From Flavobacterium endoglycinae (GTDB lineage: Bacteria > Bacteroidota > Bacteroidia > Flavobacteriales > Flavobacteriaceae): a stretch of 64,000 nucleotides of DNA. Under the pieces are notes generated by a model. The model saw only the letters and a program-made list of their open reading frames with translations, was not told the DNA's origin and searched no databases. Below are positions 35,053 to 42,880 of the stretch, one piece after another. The DNA is taken from the NCBI RefSeq assembly GCF_017352115.1, contig NZ_CP071448.1, positions 1,573,001-1,637,000 on the forward strand, read 5' to 3'. The first letter of the stretch is position 1; every line of letters begins with the position of its first letter. A program made the position numbers and the translations under genes.

Positions 35053-35627
35053 TGGCATTAATTCTTGAAAATATTGCCAAACACGTTTCTCTGACTCCAG
35101 AAGAACAGGCACTTTTTTTATCTAAAGTAGAAACAAATACATACAAAGCCAAAACGCTTTTGTTAAATGCGGGCGAAGTTTGCACGCACTCTTATTTTGT
35201 AAATTCAGGTATTTTAAGAAGTTTCAATATCAACGATAATATTGTCGAACATGTTCTTTCATTTGCCTGCGAAGGCTGGTGGATGAGCGATATGTACAGT
35301 TATTTTTCGCAGAAACCAGGACAGCTTTTTATTGAGGTTTTAGAAGAAGCAGAAGTAGTTTCATTATCCAAAGAAAATCAAGAGCAATTGTATCTCGAGA
35401 TTCCGAAATTGGAACGTTTTTTCAGGATTTTAATTGAGAATTCATTAGTTGCAAATCAGCAGCGATTAATGGACAACTTAAGCTTACCTGCCGAAGAACG
35501 TTTTGAAAAATTCACTAAAAAATACGGAACATTAGTTCATAAAGTCCCCCAAAAACAAATCGCTTCTTTCATTGGCGTAACACCTGAATTTTTCAGCAAA
35601 ATGAAAGCAAGACTTTTAAAAAAATAA
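35052..35627 (+). CDS. Crp/Fnr family transcriptional regulator
   Basis: A 191-residue regulator with an N-terminal cyclic-nucleotide-binding-type barrel (LLLNAGEVCTHSYFVNSGILRSF, CEGWWMSDMYSYFS) and a short C-terminal helix-turn-helix (PQKQIASFIGVTPEFFSKMKARLLKK). The barrel lacks the complete phosphate-binding cassette of true cAMP receptors, as is common in the Bacteroidota group, so the effector is unknown. It overlaps the preceding DUF6370-like gene by one base. A palindromic repeat at 35631-35702 separates it from the convergent aceA gene. Confidence 0.9.
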   Translation: MALILENIAKHVSLTPEEQALFLSKVETNTYKAKTLLLNAGEVCTHSYFVNSGILRSFNINDNIVEHVLSFACEGWWMSDMYSYFSQKPGQLFIEVLEEAEVVSLSKENQEQLYLEIPKLERFFRILIENSLVANQQRLMDNLSLPAEERFEKFTKKYGTLVHKVPQKQIASFIGVTPEFFSKMKARLLKK

Positions 35628-35630
35628 AGT

Positions 35631-35702
35631 TTTCCGCCACAAATTCACGAATTATTTTTTGACAATCTTTGAAAATAAAAATTTGTGAATTCGTGGCGGA
35701 AA
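35631..35702. repeat. Palindromic repeat (GCCACnAATTC family), complete copy
   Basis: TTTCCGCCACAAATTCACGA.. (35631-35653) pairs with ..TCGTGAATTCGTGGCGGAAA-type sequence at 35680-35702 over 23 bp with two mismatches. It starts 3 bases after the regulator stop and ends 5 bases before the aceA stop, so it probably serves as a two-way terminator. Confidence 0.8.
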
Positions 35703-35707
35703 AAAAA

Positions 35708-36988
35708 TTAAAATTGCTCAACCTCAGTAGAATGTTTCATTGCAGTTATGGATGATCTTCCTATCATAACCGTGTTTTGAACCGCATCAAAATAAGAAGT
35801 TCCCACAAAAGCTTGATGTTTTACAGCTCTGAATCCGTTTTTCTGTAAAGCGAATTCTCTTTCCTGCAATTCAGAATAGCCCGCCATTCCGCGTTCTTTG
35901 TAGGCTTTAGACAATTCGAACATACTTGTATTCAAAGCATGGAATCCTGCCAAAGTAATGAATTGGAAACTATATCCCATTGCCGCCAAATCTTCTCTAA
36001 ATGTCTCCATTTCGGCAACAGATAATTTCGCTGCCCAATTGAAAGAAGGAGAACAATTGTACGCCAGCATTTTATCTGGAAACTCTTTTTTCATGGCTTT
36101 TGCAAATTTTCTAGCATACTCTAAATCAGGATTACTGGTTTCCATCCAAATCAAATCGGCATACGGAGCGTAGCTCAAACCTCTAGCGATTCCCTGATCG
36201 ATTCCGTTGTTTACATAAAAGAAACCTTCGCTAGTTTTTTCTCCTGTTAAAAATTTGCGATCTCTCGGATCTGCGTCACTAGTCAGCAAATTAGCCGCAT
36301 CAGCATCTGTTCGGGCTACAATTAAGGTTGAAACTCCCATAACATCTGAGGCTAAACGCGCCGCAATTAGTTTGTTAATCGCTTCTTGTGTCGGAACCAA
36401 AACTTTTCCGCCCAAATGCCCACATTTTTTAGCAGAACTTAATTGATCTTCAAAATGAACTCCTGAAGCTCCGGCTTCAATCATAGATTTCATTAATTCG
36501 AAAGCATTTAAGTTTCCTCCAAAACCTGCTTCGGCGTCAGCCACAATCGGCACTAAATAATCTTTTTTATCTTCAATATTATTTACAGTCTGAATTTGAT
36601 CGGCACGTAATAAAGCATTGTTGATCTTTTTTACCACCATCGGAACGCTATTTACAGGATAAAGCGATTGGTCTGGATACATTTCGCCAGCCAGATTTGC
36701 ATCAGCAGCAACCTGCCATCCACTCAAATAAATTGCTTCTAAACCAGCATCCACTTCCTGAATCGCCTGATTTCCTGTTAAAGCTCCCAAACCCGCTACA
36801 TAATCCTGACTTTTTAACTTTCTCCATAATTTCTCAGCTCCCATTTTTGCAATAGAATGCTCAATTTTATACGATCCCTGAAGCGTCACTACTTCACTCG
36901 CAGTGTAAGGACGCTCCACTCCTTTCCATCTCGGGTTCGTAATCCAATCGTTAATCAATTCTTGAATTCTGTCTTCTGTTGTTTTCAT
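35708..36988 (-). CDS. aceA: Isocitrate lyase
   Basis: A 426-residue glyoxylate-shunt enzyme that splits isocitrate into succinate and glyoxylate. Visible landmarks: [21 protein letters not shown] for Mg2+ binding, the catalytic Cys in [28 protein letters not shown], and YNCSPSFNW. The length matches the short bacterial type. It is downstream of aceB on the minus strand, with a 345-bp gap that holds two repeat elements, so tight cotranscription is uncertain. Confidence 0.97.
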   Translation of the reverse strand: MKTTEDRIQELINDWITNPRWKGVERPYTASEVVTLQGSYKIEHSIAKMGAEKLWRKLKSQDYVAGLGALTGNQAIQEVDAGLEAIYLSGWQVAADANLAGEMYPDQSLYPVNSVPMVVKKINNALLRADQIQTVNNIEDKKDYLVPIVADAEAGFGGNLNAFELMKSMIEAGASGVHFEDQLSSAKKCGHLGGKVLVPTQEAINKLIAARLASDVMGVSTLIVARTDADAANLLTSDADPRDRKFLTGEKTSEGFFYVNNGIDQGIARGLSYAPYADLIWMETSNPDLEYARKFAKAMKKEFPDKMLAYNCSPSFNWAAKLSVAEMETFREDLAAMGYSFQFITLAGFHALNTSMFELSKAYKERGMAGYSELQEREFALQKNGFRAVKHQAFVGTSYFDAVQNTVMIGRSSITAMKHSTEVEQF

Positions 36989-37081
36989 AAATAGTATAGT
37001 TAAGTGGTTTGTTAGTAAGTTTTCAGTCGCAGTTTTTAGTGTTCAGTTTCTTCCTGAAACTTGAAATACTGCGCGTTAAGT

Positions 37082-37218
37082 TTTAACACATAGAATCATA
37101 GTTCTGCTTTGTGGTTAAAAGCGTTTCACTTGTTTCAATTCACATAGCTATGTGTGAAAACTAGTTTTTTCTTTTTCCTTTTTACTAGACCTAAATCCTA
37201 TGTTTCTATGTGTTTAAA
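37082..37218. repeat. MITE-like palindromic element, family A copy 4
   Basis: 137 bp bounded by TTTAACACATAGAATCATAG and CTATGTTTCTATGTGTTTAA. The central palindrome is CACATAGCTATGTG. This is the best preserved of the four copies. Confidence 0.87.
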
Positions 37219-37221
37219 AAT

Positions 37222-37322
37222 TAATTTCATCTGCTTGATCTGCAACCCGAGCGAGAGCGAACAGGCGAAGCTAATCTGCGAGAGAAAAGTTTTAGCTCGC
37301 AGATTACGCAGATTGAGCGGAT
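37222..37322. repeat. CGCAGATT-family palindrome interrupted by a 27-nt block
   Basis: The right arm CTCGCAGATTACGCAGATTG pairs with a left arm that is split: ATCTGCTTGATCTGC, then 27 unrelated GC-rich bases at 37244-37270 (from AACCCGAGCGA to AGGCGAAG), then CTAATCTGCGAG. The same 27-nt block, with 3 changes, interrupts a different palindrome at 42886-42912. Confidence 0.75.
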
Positions 37323-37333
37323 TTTTATTTTAG

Positions 37334-38935
37334 TTATAAATATTTATAACACGGAATCGTTAAGAAATCAACGAAATCTGGATTTACAACTAGTCTTTCC
37401 AAAACTTTTTCGGCTAATGGAAATTGCTGTTCTTCGTATTTTTCTTCGCCTAATTCTATTTTGATTTTTTGGAATTCATCCAAAGTCAATTCGTGATAAT
37501 ACGCCAAATCTAATTTTCGTCCATTATCCAAAATCACTTTATTTTGAAGCCACTGCCACAATTGCGATCTTGAAATTTCGGCGGTTGCCGCATCTTCCAT
37601 TAAATTATGCAAAGCGGCAGCACCTTGTCCGTTCAGCCATGAAGCCAGATATAGAACGGCAACATTGATGTTTTTTCGAACACCATTTTCAGTAATCAGT
37701 CCAATTGGCGGTTCAATTAAATCTTCTTCTTTTATTTTGCGATTTTCTCTTTTAATATGAATCTGATTGGCACTCGGCATTCCTTCATCAAAAACGGCTT
37801 TTGCCAGCGGAACCAAATCTGGATGCGCTACCCAAGTTCCATCGTGGCCATTTCGAACTTCACGTTCTTTATCGGTTTTTACTTTCGCGAAAGCGATCGC
37901 ATTGGCTTCATCATTATTTCGAATTGGAATTTGCGCTGCCATTCCGCCGATTGCATGAATTCCGCGTTTATGACATCTCTGAATTACCAGATTTGAATAT
38001 GCATTCATAAAAGGTGAAGTCATATTTACCTGATCGCGGTCTGGAACGATGAATTTTGGATTTTTTCGAAACTTTTTAATGTAAGAGAAAATATAATCCC
38101 AACGTCCGCAGTTTAAGCCAACGATATGTTCTTTCAATTCGTAAATGATTTCATCCAATTGAAAACTTGCTGTAATCGTTTCAATTAAAACCGTCACTTT
38201 TATCGTTCCTCTTTTCAGTTTCAAATAATCTTCTGTAAAATCAATTACGCTGTTCCACCATCTTGCTTCCAGATAATGTTCCAATTTCGGAATGTAGAAA
38301 TACGGTCCAGAATTGTTTTCTAAAAGTCTTTTGTGATTGTGGAAAACATACAAACCAAAATCTACCAATGATCCCGAAACTTCATTTCCTTCAATCAAAA
38401 CATGTTTTTCAGGAAGATGTAAACCTCTCGGACGTACAATTAATGTTGCAACTTTTTGATTTAAATGATACGATTTCTGCTTCGCCAAATCGGTATACGT
38501 AATAGTTTTGTTCACTGCATCGATTAAATTCACTTGTCCGTCCATCAGGTTTTTCCAGGTTGGAGAAGTGCTGTCTTCAAAATCGGCCATAAAAGTCTTC
38601 GCACCCGAATTCAAAGCGTTGATAATCATTTTGCGATCAATTGGTCCAGTAATTTCGACTCTTCTGTCTAATAAATCTTTAGGAATTTCTCCAGCTGTCC
38701 AATTACTTTCTCTGATGCTTTTTGTCTCTGGAGTAAAAACCGGAATGACGCCTTGATCAAAAGCAACTTGTTTTTGCTCTCTTTGCAAAAGCAATAATTT
38801 TCTTTGCGAATCGAATTTTTTGTGCAATTCGATGATAAACGCAGTCGCTTCTTCTGTCCAGATTTTCGGATAAGCAAGCTTTTTGTCGGCTAGAAATTCT
38901 ATAGCCATTTCAGTAATCTCTAATTGGTTTTTCAT
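37334..38935 (-). CDS. aceB: Malate synthase A
   Basis: A 533-residue glyoxylate-shunt enzyme that condenses glyoxylate with acetyl-CoA to malate. Landmarks: FMADFEDSTSPTW, PYFYIPKLEHYLEARWW, VLIETITASFQLDEI with the Mg-binding Glu, GLNCGRWDYIFSYIKKF, and GMAAQIPIRND-like GGMAAQIPIRNN with HDGTWVAHPDLV. The length is typical of the A form (about 530), distinct from the ~720-residue G form. It is first in the aceB-aceA order and divergent from a RamB/ScfR-like regulator. Confidence 0.97.
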   Translation of the reverse strand: MKNQLEITEMAIEFLADKKLAYPKIWTEEATAFIIELHKKFDSQRKLLLLQREQKQVAFDQGVIPVFTPETKSIRESNWTAGEIPKDLLDRRVEITGPIDRKMIINALNSGAKTFMADFEDSTSPTWKNLMDGQVNLIDAVNKTITYTDLAKQKSYHLNQKVATLIVRPRGLHLPEKHVLIEGNEVSGSLVDFGLYVFHNHKRLLENNSGPYFYIPKLEHYLEARWWNSVIDFTEDYLKLKRGTIKVTVLIETITASFQLDEIIYELKEHIVGLNCGRWDYIFSYIKKFRKNPKFIVPDRDQVNMTSPFMNAYSNLVIQRCHKRGIHAIGGMAAQIPIRNNDEANAIAFAKVKTDKEREVRNGHDGTWVAHPDLVPLAKAVFDEGMPSANQIHIKRENRKIKEEDLIEPPIGLITENGVRKNINVAVLYLASWLNGQGAAALHNLMEDAATAEISRSQLWQWLQNKVILDNGRKLDLAYYHELTLDEFQKIKIELGEEKYEEQQFPLAEKVLERLVVNPDFVDFLTIPCYKYL

Positions 38936-39077
38936 AGCTGCAGATTTTAATTTTTATTGGATTAAAAAGTTATTCTTCTCAATCGTTTTTCATTTTATCA
39001 AAACCAATAAATCATAACTAACTCATAATTAATTCGTTTCGACAGTACAATGTTATAAAAAAGTTTTTTACAAAACA

Positions 39078-39091
39078 AGCGAACGTTCGCT
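39078..39091. promoter_or_regulatory. Perfect 14-bp palindrome, candidate operator of the glyoxylate-shunt regulator
   Basis: AGCGAACGTTCGCT lies in the 211-bp divergent gap, 142 bases from the aceB start and 55 bases from the regulator start. It is GC-rich in an AT-rich gap and is not followed by a T run. The regulator gene next to it encodes an HTH protein of the acetate-metabolism type, so an operator is the simplest reading (inference). Confidence 0.6.
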
Positions 39092-39133
39092 AATTTTTAA
39101 AAATATTTATTTTGCGATTGTTTTTAGAATTTC

Positions 39134-39141
39134 TATATTTG
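39134..39141 (+). promoter_or_regulatory. Promoter of the RamB/ScfR-like regulator gene
   Basis: TATATTTG with TTG at 39112-39114, 19 bases upstream: a full match to the two-part consensus. The start codon at 39147 is only 5 bases past the box, which implies a leaderless mRNA or a start at the ATG at 39192. Confidence 0.7.
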
Positions 39142-39146
39142 ACATT

Positions 39147-40628
39147 ATGGATATCGAAAAAGATTATATAAAGCTGATTTTTGGGTTAAAAATGAAACAA
39201 GTTCGCACGCAAAAAAACTTGTCTCTTTTTGGTTTGGCCAAACTGACCAATCTTTCAAAATCATATTTAAACGAAATTGAAAAGGGAAAAAAATATCCCA
39301 AAGCAGATAAAATTTTGCTTTTATGCAAACATTTGGATGTCACGTATGACCAAATGGTGTCTTTAAAACTCGATAATAACCTCGCTCCAATTGGTGAAAT
39401 TTTAAAATCAGGTATCTTAAAAGAAATTCCACTGGAGCTTTTCGGAATTCAAGAAGCGGATTTAATTGATATTATTGCCAATGCTCCGGCAAAAGTCAAT
39501 GCCTTTATCAGTACAATTATTGAAATTGCACAGCATTATAATTTAAGCCGAGAAAGTTTTTTCCTCGCTGCGTTGCGTTCGTATCAGGAAGCACACAGCA
39601 ATTATTTTGAAGATTTAGAAGATAAGGTAATCGCTTTTTCGAAATCATTTCAGATTAATCTGGATTCGAAAATCAGCGTTGAAGAACTCGAAGCGATTTT
39701 AAAAGAAGAATACGAATACACCATAAAAGAAATTGCATTTACAGATCAAGAAGCTTTGGGAGATTTACGTTCGATTTATGTTCCAAAAAGCAAAACTTTA
39801 TTGCTTTCAACGGAATTAGATGATCCGCAGAAAGCATTTATTTTAGCCAAAGAAATAGCGTACAATTATCTACAGATTTCAGATCGCCTGCTGACTTTCA
39901 GCTGGATTAAATTTGAAAATTTCGATCAGGTCTTGAATAATTTTTATGCTTCTTATTTTGCTGGCGCTTTATTATTGCCAAGAAAATTGGTTGTCAATAA
40001 AATCAATGCTTTTTTGGAAAACGAAAATCCAAAACCAGAAGAATTTGTGGCTTTGATTGAGAGTTTTCAAGTTTCGCCTGAATCTTTTTATCAGCGATTG
40101 ACCAATTTATTGCCGAAAGATTTTCAGCTGAAAAATCTTTTCTTCCTAAGATTATCGCACAGAATTGGTTCTGATGTTTATCAAATCAACAAGGAATTAC
40201 ATATTACGCATCAGCAGGAACCACACGCCAATGAGACGAACGAACATTATTGCAGAAGATGGGTTTCGGTAAAAACGATTGACGAAGCGATCAAACAAAA
40301 TAAACCTCATTTTTTTGATGCACAGATTTCGAGTTATGCGAATAGCGGCAACGAATATTTGGTTTTTTCATCGGCTACAAAAGATCCTTTTGCTGAGAAT
40401 TATATCCGAAGTATTTCGGTTGGAATCTTAATTAATCCGACAATGAAAAAGAAATTTAAATTCATTGACGGAAAACCTTTGGTAAAACGAATTGTAGGTG
40501 TAACTTGCGAAACCTGCGCGGTACAAGATTGTTTAGAAAGAGCTGCTCCGCCGATTGTTTTGGAGAAGAAGAAACGTAATGAGAATACAGATGCCGTGGT
40601 ACAGCAGTTTATGAATCAATATAGTTAG
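39147..40628 (+). CDS. XRE-family regulator with ImmA/IrrE-type and ScfR/RamB C-terminal domains
   Basis: A 493-residue regulator. Residues about 10-60 are an XRE helix-turn-helix (LKMKQVRTQKNLSLFGLAKLTNLSKSYLNEIEKGKKYP). The middle part resembles the peptidase-like ImmA/IrrE region but lacks a HExxH (KAFILAKEIAYNYLQI). The C-terminal part carries the Cys motif GVTCETCAVQDCLERAAPP found in RamB and short-chain fatty acyl regulators. RamB controls acetate and glyoxylate genes in corynebacteria, so control of the divergent aceB-aceA genes is the natural inference. The effector, perhaps an acyl-CoA, is not visible. Confidence 0.85.
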   Translation: MDIEKDYIKLIFGLKMKQVRTQKNLSLFGLAKLTNLSKSYLNEIEKGKKYPKADKILLLCKHLDVTYDQMVSLKLDNNLAPIGEILKSGILKEIPLELFGIQEADLIDIIANAPAKVNAFISTIIEIAQHYNLSRESFFLAALRSYQEAHSNYFEDLEDKVIAFSKSFQINLDSKISVEELEAILKEEYEYTIKEIAFTDQEALGDLRSIYVPKSKTLLLSTELDDPQKAFILAKEIAYNYLQISDRLLTFSWIKFENFDQVLNNFYASYFAGALLLPRKLVVNKINAFLENENPKPEEFVALIESFQVSPESFYQRLTNLLPKDFQLKNLFFLRLSHRIGSDVYQINKELHITHQQEPHANETNEHYCRRWVSVKTIDEAIKQNKPHFFDAQISSYANSGNEYLVFSSATKDPFAENYIRSISVGILINPTMKKKFKFIDGKPLVKRIVGVTCETCAVQDCLERAAPPIVLEKKKRNENTDAVVQQFMNQYS

Positions 40629-40634
40629 AATAAC

Positions 40635-40988
40635 ATGAAATTTTTCACTTTATTAATAGCACTGATTTCTATTAATTTTAATCAGAAAGCGGACAAACTT
40701 AATGGACGTTATAATTATTTAATAGAAGACGAAAATCAATATATCCAAAAAGATAAAATTACTTTTAAGGATAGTGTTTTTATTTTTGACAACAAGTTTA
40801 TGCCGAAAGGAAAAATTTCTTATGGAAATACCATAGTATTAGATAACTTCATAAATACTGATTTGGTTATAACCATTTCAAAAGATCAAATTCAAAAGGA
40901 TACTATTGAATTTGATATGCATGATAGGAATGATACTGATTACCTAAATATAGTAACTGGAAAAGGACGATTGATTAAGATAAAATAG
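40635..40988 (+). CDS. Hypothetical small exported protein
   Basis: A 117-residue protein starting 6 bases after the regulator stop. The N terminus MKFFTLLIALISINFNQK looks like a short signal peptide with an imperfect cleavage region. The rest is charged and beta-rich (GRYNYLIEDENQYIQKDKITFKDSVFIFDNKF), similar in style to small lipocalin-like or META-type proteins. I do not recognise a family. Cotranscription with the regulator is likely from spacing alone. Confidence 0.6.
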   Translation: MKFFTLLIALISINFNQKADKLNGRYNYLIEDENQYIQKDKITFKDSVFIFDNKFMPKGKISYGNTIVLDNFINTDLVITISKDQIQKDTIEFDMHDRNDTDYLNIVTGKGRLIKIK

Positions 40989-41223
40989 TTTATTACGCTC
41001 AATATCGTCATTCGCAGAGCGAGAACGAATGGCAAAGCAATCTACATTAGAAACTCGACAAAAATTGGCGATTCCCTTTACCTAGGATGGATTTAAATCC
41101 GTCCCTGCAATATCTTTTGTCCCTCCAAAACGTTTGAAACAACCTTTGAACCTTTGTCTCTCTGCACCTTTGCTTCTAAAACCTTAGTCCCTTAGAACCT
41201 AAAAAACTCAGCACCTTAAAGAA

Positions 41224-41239
41224 CTTAACCTAGATTAAG
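41224..41239. promoter_or_regulatory. 16-bp palindromic operator candidate of the pirin gene
   Basis: CTTAACCTAGATTAAG, ending exactly 22 bases before the -7 box TATCTTTG. The same palindrome with swapped variable bases (CTTAATCTAGGTTAAG) occurs before the yceI-like gene at the same 22-base spacing. It occupies the position where the -33 element would be. Confidence 0.75.
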
Positions 41240-41261
41240 TGCTTTTCCTTTACCATGACCG

Positions 41262-41269
41262 TATCTTTG
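41262..41269 (+). promoter_or_regulatory. Promoter of the pirin gene
   Basis: TATCTTTG, 29 bases before the start codon, directly downstream of the palindromic operator candidate. Confidence 0.7.
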
Positions 41270-41298
41270 TACTATAAAAATAACAAAAGGACAAAATC

Positions 41299-42015
41299 AT
41301 GGAAAATATAGTATTGCACAAAGCAGACACAAGAGGAAATGCAAATCACGGATGGTTAAACGCTTATCACAGCTTTAGTTTTGCGAGCTGGTACAATCCA
41401 GATAGAATTCAGTTTGGGGCGCTTCGCGTTTTGAACGATGATACCATTGCTGCCGGAATGGGTTTTGGAACACACCCTCATGATAATATGGAAATTATTA
41501 CGATTCCGCTTGAAGGAGATTTGGCTCACAAAGACAGCATGGGAAATACTGAAGTAATCAAAAATGGTGACATTCAGGTCATGAGTGCAGGAACTGGAAT
41601 TCAGCATAGCGAGTTTAATCCGAATGCTGATCAGCAGACTAAATTATTACAGATTTGGTTGTTTCCAAACAAAAGAAACGTTACGCCACGTTATCAGCAG
41701 ATTACTTTAAATGTTGCTGATAGACATAATAAATTATCTCAGGTTTTATCTCCAAATGCAGATGATGAAGGTGTTTGGATTCACCAAGATGCTTGGTTCA
41801 ATATGGGAAATTTTGATGCTGGAATTTCTACAGAATATAAAATCAAAAAAGAAGGAAACGGAGTTTACGCTTTCATTTTAAAAGGAAATGTAACCATCAA
41901 CGGTCAGGAATTAAATTCTCGTGACGCGGTTGGAATTTCAGGAACTGATACTTTAAATATTAAAGCCAATACAGATGCCGAATTTTTATTGATGGACATT
42001 CCGATGAATTATTAA
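41299..42015 (+). CDS. Pirin family protein
   Basis: A 238-residue bicupin. The N-terminal cupin has the iron-binding set: FGTHPHDNMEIITIPLEG (His, His, Glu) and TGIQHSEFNPN (His). The flanking RGNANHGWLNAYHSFSFASWYNP and FGALRVLNDDTIAAGMGF are diagnostic. Some pirins, such as E. coli YhhW, have quercetinase activity; others act in redox responses, so the role here is open. The gene forms an apparent regulon with the YceI gene 260 bases downstream, based on identical promoter architecture. It has its own terminator at 42048-42087. Confidence 0.93.
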   Translation: MENIVLHKADTRGNANHGWLNAYHSFSFASWYNPDRIQFGALRVLNDDTIAAGMGFGTHPHDNMEIITIPLEGDLAHKDSMGNTEVIKNGDIQVMSAGTGIQHSEFNPNADQQTKLLQIWLFPNKRNVTPRYQQITLNVADRHNKLSQVLSPNADDEGVWIHQDAWFNMGNFDAGISTEYKIKKEGNGVYAFILKGNVTINGQELNSRDAVGISGTDTLNIKANTDAEFLLMDIPMNY

Positions 42016-42047
42016 TTCAAACAAAAAACAAATAACACATGTACCTT

Positions 42048-42087
42048 GAAACGATAACAAATCTAAAAATCAGATTGTTATCGTTTC
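42048..42087 (+). terminator. Terminator of the pirin gene
   Basis: GAAACGATAACAA pairs with TTGTTATCGTTTC (13 bp), extended by TCT/AGA past a bulged A, followed by TTTTTT. Confidence 0.85.
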
Positions 42088-42188
42088 TTTTTTAACCTTT
42101 AATTGATAAAAAACAAAATAAGAAAGTTTAACTTTATTATTAATAGAAGTCTTCATAGGTTTAAAAAAGCCTTTTACATATAGCATTT

Positions 42189-42204
42189 CTTAATCTAGGT
42201 TAAG
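42189..42204. promoter_or_regulatory. 16-bp palindromic operator candidate of the YceI gene
   Basis: CTTAATCTAGGTTAAG ends 22 bases before the -7 box TAACTTTG, exactly as in the pirin promoter. The similarity continues for five bases (TGCTT) downstream in both promoters, and TTTGTnCTAT is shared around the start point. Confidence 0.75.
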
Positions 42205-42226
42205 TGCTTCAGGACAACTGTCACCG

Positions 42227-42234
42227 TAACTTTG
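42227..42234 (+). promoter_or_regulatory. Promoter of the YceI gene
   Basis: TAACTTTG, 42 bases before the start codon. Confidence 0.7.
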
Positions 42235-42276
42235 TCCTATCAAAATGAAACAAATTAATTATTTAAAAATAAAATT

Positions 42277-42810
42277 ATGGCAACTACAAAATGGTCAATT
42301 GACCCAACTCACTCAGAAATTGGTTTTAAAGTAAAACATATGATGTTTACTAATGTTTCAGGAAAATTTGGAACTTACGAAGCTACAATCACTACAGACG
42401 GAGACAACTTCGAAAACGCAGCTATCGAATTTTCTGCTGATATCGCTTCTGTTGACACTGCAAATGCAGACAGAGACGGACACTTAAGAAGCGGTGACTT
42501 TTTTGATGCTGAAAATCATCCAAAATTGACTTTCAAAGCTACATCTTTCAAAAAAATCAACGAAGGAAGCTATGAAATCACTGGAGATTTAAACATTAAA
42601 GGAGTTTCAAAATCAGTAACTTTTCCAGTAGAATACAGCGGAATCTTGACTGATCCTTGGGGAAATACTAAAGTTGGTTTAAGCATAGAAGGAAAAATTA
42701 ATCGTAAAGATTGGGGATTAAACTGGAACTCAGCTCTTGAAACTGGCGGTGTTTTAGTTGGCGAAGAAGTAAAATTAAACATTGAATTACAATTCGTAAA
42801 ACAAGCTTAA
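42277..42810 (+). CDS. YceI family protein
   Basis: A 177-residue lipocalin-like protein with WSIDPTHSEIGFKVKHMMFTNVSGKF at the start and the YceI pattern SVDTANADRDGHLRSGDFFDAENHPKLTFKA in the middle. It lacks a signal peptide, unlike the E. coli periplasmic protein, so it is probably cytoplasmic. The family binds isoprenoid or fatty chains in a long pocket. Its promoter shares a palindrome and spacing with the pirin gene, so both probably respond to the same regulator. Confidence 0.93.
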   Translation: MATTKWSIDPTHSEIGFKVKHMMFTNVSGKFGTYEATITTDGDNFENAAIEFSADIASVDTANADRDGHLRSGDFFDAENHPKLTFKATSFKKINEGSYEITGDLNIKGVSKSVTFPVEYSGILTDPWGNTKVGLSIEGKINRKDWGLNWNSALETGGVLVGEEVKLNIELQFVKQA

Positions 42811-42848
42811 TCTTTTGGTTTAAGATTAGATTTAATTGGTTGGTTAAA

Positions 42849-42872
42849 AGCTCTGCATATAAATGCAGGGCT
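42849..42872 (+). terminator. Terminator of the YceI gene
   Basis: AGCTCTGCAT pairs with ATGCAGGGCT (one G-U pair), followed by TTTTTTT. Confidence 0.85.
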
Positions 42873-42880
42873 TTTTTTTC

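Larger units (their letters stand above)
36989..37333. other. 345-bp repeat-filled gap between aceB and aceA
   Basis: It holds the family A element (37082-37218) and then an interrupted palindrome ending in CTCGCAGATTACGCAGATTG (37222-37322). No ORF and no clear TAnnTTTG box for aceA were found, so aceA may be transcribed through the repeats from the aceB promoter. Confidence 0.6.
40989..41298. other. 310-bp gap before the pirin gene
   Basis: It holds a GAGCGAGAACGAA-type word at 41021, a short palindrome GGATTTAAATCC at 41089-41100, a CCTTTG-rich tract at about 41120-41210 (ACCTTTG, CCTTTGTCTC, ACCTTTGC), and the pirin operator and promoter. No gene was seen. Confidence 0.6.
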
